DNA of 58,289 nt from positions 1 through 58,289 of the forward strand of contig NZ_LR213777.1 in assembly GCF_900659865.1 (NCBI RefSeq). Reading direction: 5' to 3'. This DNA is from Hyella patelloides LEGE 07179. Its GTDB lineage: Bacteria > Cyanobacteriota > Cyanobacteriia > Cyanobacteriales > Xenococcaceae. Positions within the stretch are counted from its first letter, which is position 1. Every line of letters starts with the position of its first letter. Shown here one piece after another: positions 55,279-58,289 of this stretch. Position numbers and translations under genes: made by a program. The notes under the pieces were generated by a model that was not told the origin of the DNA, made no database searches, and was given only the letters and a program-made list of their open reading frames with translations.

Positions 55279-56865
55279 ATGAAGTTACCCAAGTTATACA
55301 AAGGTTTTTCTGTATCGTTGACCATATTGGCAATAGCATCAATCGTTATATTTGCCAATGTCTCCCATGCACAGTCACCTGTCGAAAGTACATCAACAAC
55401 AATCTTGACTCGTGATAATGGCGCACCAGTGGGAGACAATCAAAACTCCCAAGTTGCTGGAGATAGTGGTCCCGTTCTATTGCAAGATACCCATTTAGTA
55501 GAAAAACTAGCTCGATTCGATCGCGAGCGCATTCCTGAACGAGTCGTACACGCTCGTGGTATTGGCGTACATGGAGAGTTTGTTAGCTCTGCCGATCTTT
55601 CTGACATTACAGTTGCTGCACCCTTCGAGCAAGCTGGGAAAGAAACACCCGTGTTTGTCCGCTTTTCTTCCGTAATTAATTCTAAAGGCTCACCTGAAAC
55701 CATCCGCGATCCTAGAGGATTTGCTACTAAGTTTTACACAGAGCAAGGCAACTGGGATATAGTCGGCAATAATCTACCTGTCTTCTTTATCCGAGATGCT
55801 ATTAAATTTCCCGACCTAATTCACTCTTTAAAACCATCTCCCATTACCCACAAACAAGATCCTAACCGCTTCTTCGACTTCTTTTCTAACGTTCCTGAAA
55901 GTACTCATATGCTTACCCGTCTCTATTCGGATTTCGGCACTCCCAAAAATTACCGTGAGATGAATGGTTCTAGCGTTAATGTTCACAAGTTTGTTAACGA
56001 CCGAGGCGAATTCAAGTATGTCAAGTTTACCTGGAAATCTAACCAGGGAGAACATAACTACACGGCTCAAGAAGCTCAAGATATGCAGGCAACAGATTTT
56101 AATGCCTATACTACCGATCTTTACGACAACATTGCCCAAGGCAATTACCCTTCTTGGGATCTTTATATTCAAACAATCGACCCCAGCGATATAAATAATT
56201 TTGCTTTTAATCCTCTAGACGATACTAAGGATTGGTATCCAGAAGAAATCCCAGAACAGAAAGTAGGCACGATGACTCTCAATCGTATACCAGATAACTT
56301 TTTCCAAGAGACAGAACAGTCAGCTTTTGCTCCTAGCAATATGATTCCTGGAGTCGAAGCTTCAGAAGACAGAATGTTGCAAGGAAGACTCTTTTCTTAT
56401 GCCGATACCCACAGACATCGTCTTGGTGTTAATAATCAAATGCTTCCTATTAATCGTCCCCGTATTGACGTTGTCAACGGCAATCAAGATGGTTTTGGCA
56501 ATATTTTCAATACTACTTCGGACGTAAACTATCAACCTAGTCGTCGTGAAGGCTCATTCTCTGAGATGGAAGCAGCCAGAGCTTCACAGTTACCAGTCTC
56601 AGGGACAACACAACAACAAGCCATTGAAAAAACTCTCAATTTTCAACAAGCTGGAGATTTTTATCGTAAGCTCGACGAAGTCAATCGCGAACATTTAATT
56701 TCCAATTTGGCTGGTGATTTAGGTAAAGTAGAGGACAAGGAAATCCGAACTGAAATGGCTGCTTTCTTTTATAAAGCCGATCGAGACTATGGAACTAAAC
56801 TAGCTCAAGCTGTCGATCTCAATCTAGGAGAAGTTCAGCAACGTGCTGCGGAGCTAGAAGAATAG
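55279..56865 (+). CDS. Exported monofunctional heme catalase
   Basis: 528 residues. Signal peptide about 1-31 (MKLPKLYKGFSVSLTILAIA through NVSHA), so the enzyme is periplasmic, unusual for the family. Catalytic His91 (RVVHARGIGVHGEF), Asn164/165 (IVGNNLPVFFIRD) and proximal heme ligand Tyr374 (LFSYADTHRHR). It lacks the C-terminal flavodoxin-like domain of large catalases. It degrades hydrogen peroxide. Divergent from a PerR-like repressor with a matching box between them. Confidence 0.93.
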   Translation: MKLPKLYKGFSVSLTILAIASIVIFANVSHAQSPVESTSTTILTRDNGAPVGDNQNSQVAGDSGPVLLQDTHLVEKLARFDRERIPERVVHARGIGVHGEFVSSADLSDITVAAPFEQAGKETPVFVRFSSVINSKGSPETIRDPRGFATKFYTEQGNWDIVGNNLPVFFIRDAIKFPDLIHSLKPSPITHKQDPNRFFDFFSNVPESTHMLTRLYSDFGTPKNYREMNGSSVNVHKFVNDRGEFKYVKFTWKSNQGEHNYTAQEAQDMQATDFNAYTTDLYDNIAQGNYPSWDLYIQTIDPSDINNFAFNPLDDTKDWYPEEIPEQKVGTMTLNRIPDNFFQETEQSAFAPSNMIPGVEASEDRMLQGRLFSYADTHRHRLGVNNQMLPINRPRIDVVNGNQDGFGNIFNTTSDVNYQPSRREGSFSEMEAARASQLPVSGTTQQQAIEKTLNFQQAGDFYRKLDEVNREHLISNLAGDLGKVEDKEIRTEMAAFFYKADRDYGTKLAQAVDLNLGEVQQRAAELEE

Positions 56866-56875
56866 ACATTTTCAG

Positions 56876-56913
56876 AAACCCCGATTTTTGAACGGTATCA
56901 TCAGGGTTTTAGC
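56876..56913 (+). terminator. Probable terminator after the catalase
   Basis: AAACCCCGAT and ATCAGGGTTT form a 10-bp stem with one mismatch and a 14-base loop, followed by TTTT. It starts 11 bases after the catalase stop. The short T-run makes it moderate. Confidence 0.55.
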
Positions 56914-56968
56914 ATAATTATGGGAACTTAGACAAAAAACAACAAGAAAATAGCCTCAAACCCAGGTG

Positions 56969-57082
56969 ATGCAAAGGTTCTACACCAAATTCCCCAAAAT
57001 CGCCAAAATCCAAGTATATCGAGAAAACTATTTATACGAAGTCAAACAATTGCTGTATAGAACCCATTTGGGATATTTTTAA
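56969..57082 (+). CDS. Short ORF whose stop codon is the IS target
   Basis: MQRFYTKFPKIAKIQVYREN then YLYEVKQLL. Without the IS and with one TA copy the frame would end CTG TAA TAA, so the element inserted within the stop codon. With it the frame runs eight codons into the IS. It may be a tiny native ORF or the tail of something older; no family is recognised. Confidence 0.25.
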   Translation: MQRFYTKFPKIAKIQVYRENYLYEVKQLLYRTHLGYF

Positions 57083-58011
57083 GCATTAGCTAATCTTTTG
57101 AGCATCAGTCTGACAAAACAAAGGTTAATCTTGGTGGTGGCATTCTCAAGAGTTCGTTCAACAGCGCGATTATACAAGCGGAGGAAACCTCCGCGTATCT
57201 CGCGCTCAAAATTCTTGACTAAACTTTTGCACCTTTCCATCCAGGAATTGGTTCTTTCTATGACCCACCTCGCTTTTACTGGGACAAAGCCTGTTTTTCC
57301 TTCCTTTTCCTTTTGAGCTTTCGACGGTTTGGGCGACAGTTTAAACTTAATCTTGTTCATTATCTGAGGATAAATTTTTTTCAACTCTTCCATCAGTTTT
57401 TCAGGGTGATATCCGTTGTCAAGAAGGATGGTGATTTTGGGAATGTTGACGGGTTGAGATTTAAAGTAATCGATGTTGTCTGATAACATTTCAATCAATC
57501 CTCGATCGTCGGACACATTGGTGCGAGTGCAGTGACTAAAAAAAGGAAACCCCAAAGTATCTACAGCTAAGTGTCTCTTGATTCCGTTCGTGGCTTTGTA
57601 AAAACAAAATCCCTTTGACTCTACACTGGCATTACAAGTATTTTTTACAGCTTGTGAATCGATAATGATTAAGGTTGTCCATTGGGCTTTTTTTTGATCT
57701 GTTGGCGGACTTTACCATGTAAAACATCCCTAATTTCTTCAATTACCCCTTCTGCCCGCCATTGTTTGTAGTGCCAAAATACTGTTGAATAAGGTGGTAA
57801 ATCTGTTGGCAAATCACACCAGTTGCAGCCGTTCTTGAGTTGATACAAAACCCCATCCAAGATTTCTCTTTTGCTCCATGTTTGAGGCTTGGTTCTTTTC
57901 TTCTTGGGCAATAGGGGTTCAATAATTCCCCACTCTTTATCTGTCAAACTGCTTGAATAAGGCATTTTTTCCTGATTATACCTCTTTTACCAAGCTCCCA
58001 AATGGGTTCTA
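57058..58011 (-). mobile_element. IS5-family insertion sequence (about 954 bp)
   Basis: Perfect 16-bp terminal inverted repeats: TAGAACCCATTTGGGA at 57058-57073 and TCCCAAATGGGTTCTA at 57996-58011. The dinucleotide TA flanks both ends (57056-57057 and 58012-58013) as a likely target duplication, as in the IS427-like group of IS5. It carries one two-frame transposase. Ends, duplication and coding content all look intact, so it may be active or recently inserted. Confidence 0.88.
57079..57965 (-). CDS. IS5-family transposase made by -1 ribosomal frameshift
   Basis: First frame 57965-57669 (98 residues; MPYSSSLTDKEWGIIEPLLP, NGCNWCDLPTDLPPYSTVFW) is the N-terminal DUF4096 domain. The second frame continues as WTTLIIIDSQAVKNT with the first catalytic Asp, GIKRHLAVDTLGFP, ILLDNGYHP with the second Asp, and RWVIERTNSWMERCKSL with the catalytic Glu, ending at 57079. 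The frames join in a run of eight A (CAAAAAAAAGCC), which contains the slippery heptamer A-AAA-AAG; a -1 shift gives KKKAQWTTLIIID. This is normal expression for the group, not a mutation. Confidence 0.85.
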
Positions 58012-58186
58012 TAATAAAAGTGGTTGGGCTATGGAGTAAAAATCATGGAAGAATTGTTAATTCACGAAGTCAGAAATCTGAAGTCGTGATGTCAGTCGTT
58101 TTACCTCTGAGGCGAAGGAGCGAGGATTCAATACTTGAATATATTTTGTTTCTCTTCGCCTAAAAATGGCGAGGCGCATACTCCAA

Positions 58187-58244
58187 CTTCGGGCTTTATC
58201 TAACTCCTGACTCCTGACTCTATCCTCCTGACTTCAGCCCGAAG
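58187..58244. repeat. Palindromic repeat with ACTCCTG heptamers at the window end
   Basis: CTTCGGGCT (58187-58195) and AGCCCGAAG (58236-58244) form a 9-bp stem. The loop holds tandem ACTCCTG units (58203-58220). A second small inverted repeat (CTTCGCC..GGCGAGG) lies at 58154-58174. The 58014-58289 region has no gene. Confidence 0.65.
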
Positions 58245-58289
58245 GGCGTGGTAAAACTTGTGTTCCTTGTAGTGGAAATTCACCTCCTG

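Noticed and set aside
57556-57668. Frameshift mutation killing the IS5 transposase
   Set aside because: The frame change lies on an A-AAA-AAG slippery run with both frames intact, which is standard programmed frameshifting.

Overview
The window comes from a low-GC cyanobacterium, probably a unicellular or pleurocapsalean type. This rests on the many copies of the HIP1 octamer GCGATCGC, the cyanobacterial str operon order rpsL-rpsG-fusA-tuf-rpsJ, a ferredoxin-type glutamate synthase, DUF3611, pentapeptide-repeat and Uma2 proteins, an AMIN-domain TonB receptor, and many short heptamer repeats and palindromes. No tRNA, rRNA or CRISPR array was recognised.

Layout. 1-1.8 kb is a graveyard: a transposase tail broken by a frameshift and by a 54-bp palindromic insert, then an AAA-ATPase remnant abutting a broken HSL-family esterase. 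1.9-4.9 kb holds an EamA transporter divergent from a MocR/PdxR regulator. 5.2-7.2 kb is a large FG-GAP plus RTX secreted protein. 7.2-10 kb holds a LuxR regulator and a sulfurtransferase bracketed by IS1-family scraps. 10-19 kb holds small membrane, secreted and hypothetical genes, a KirBac channel, HtpX, and two near-identical Uma2 genes around an ASCH gene; it also contains an internally deleted DJ-1 gene and a GNAT stub. 19-22.5 kb is an S9 peptidase and a decapitated phospholipase D-type synthase. 22.6-23.9 kb is the most unusual stretch: a class I aldolase stub, then two facing Tn7-like ends that share one TGTACA, next to a fragment read as Cas12k. This looks like the fossil of a type V-K CRISPR-associated transposon. 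23.9-28 kb has pentapeptide, CHAD, PIN toxin-antitoxin, a HicB-like miniature and a 343-residue PIN-like protein of unknown role.

28-38 kb is metabolic and transport: M3 oligopeptidase, GT87 glycosyltransferase, pyruvate dehydrogenase E1 beta, and a siderophore pair (TonB receptor plus RhtX/FptX-like MFS). 38-44 kb is the str operon on the minus strand with a HesB/IscA-type gene and a cupin upstream. 45-49.6 kb is Fd-GOGAT. 49.7-57 kb holds GxxExxY, DUF2971, ThyX, ankyrin and DUF2237 genes, then a PerR/Fur-type regulator divergent from an exported catalase with a Fur/PerR-like box between them. 57.06-58.01 kb is an apparently complete IS5-family element with a -1 frameshift transposase.

Functional links: the str operon and Fd-GOGAT are core. 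The TonB receptor and MFS form an iron-uptake unit. PerR and catalase form a peroxide-response unit. The rest is accessory DNA with an unusually high density of gene fragments.
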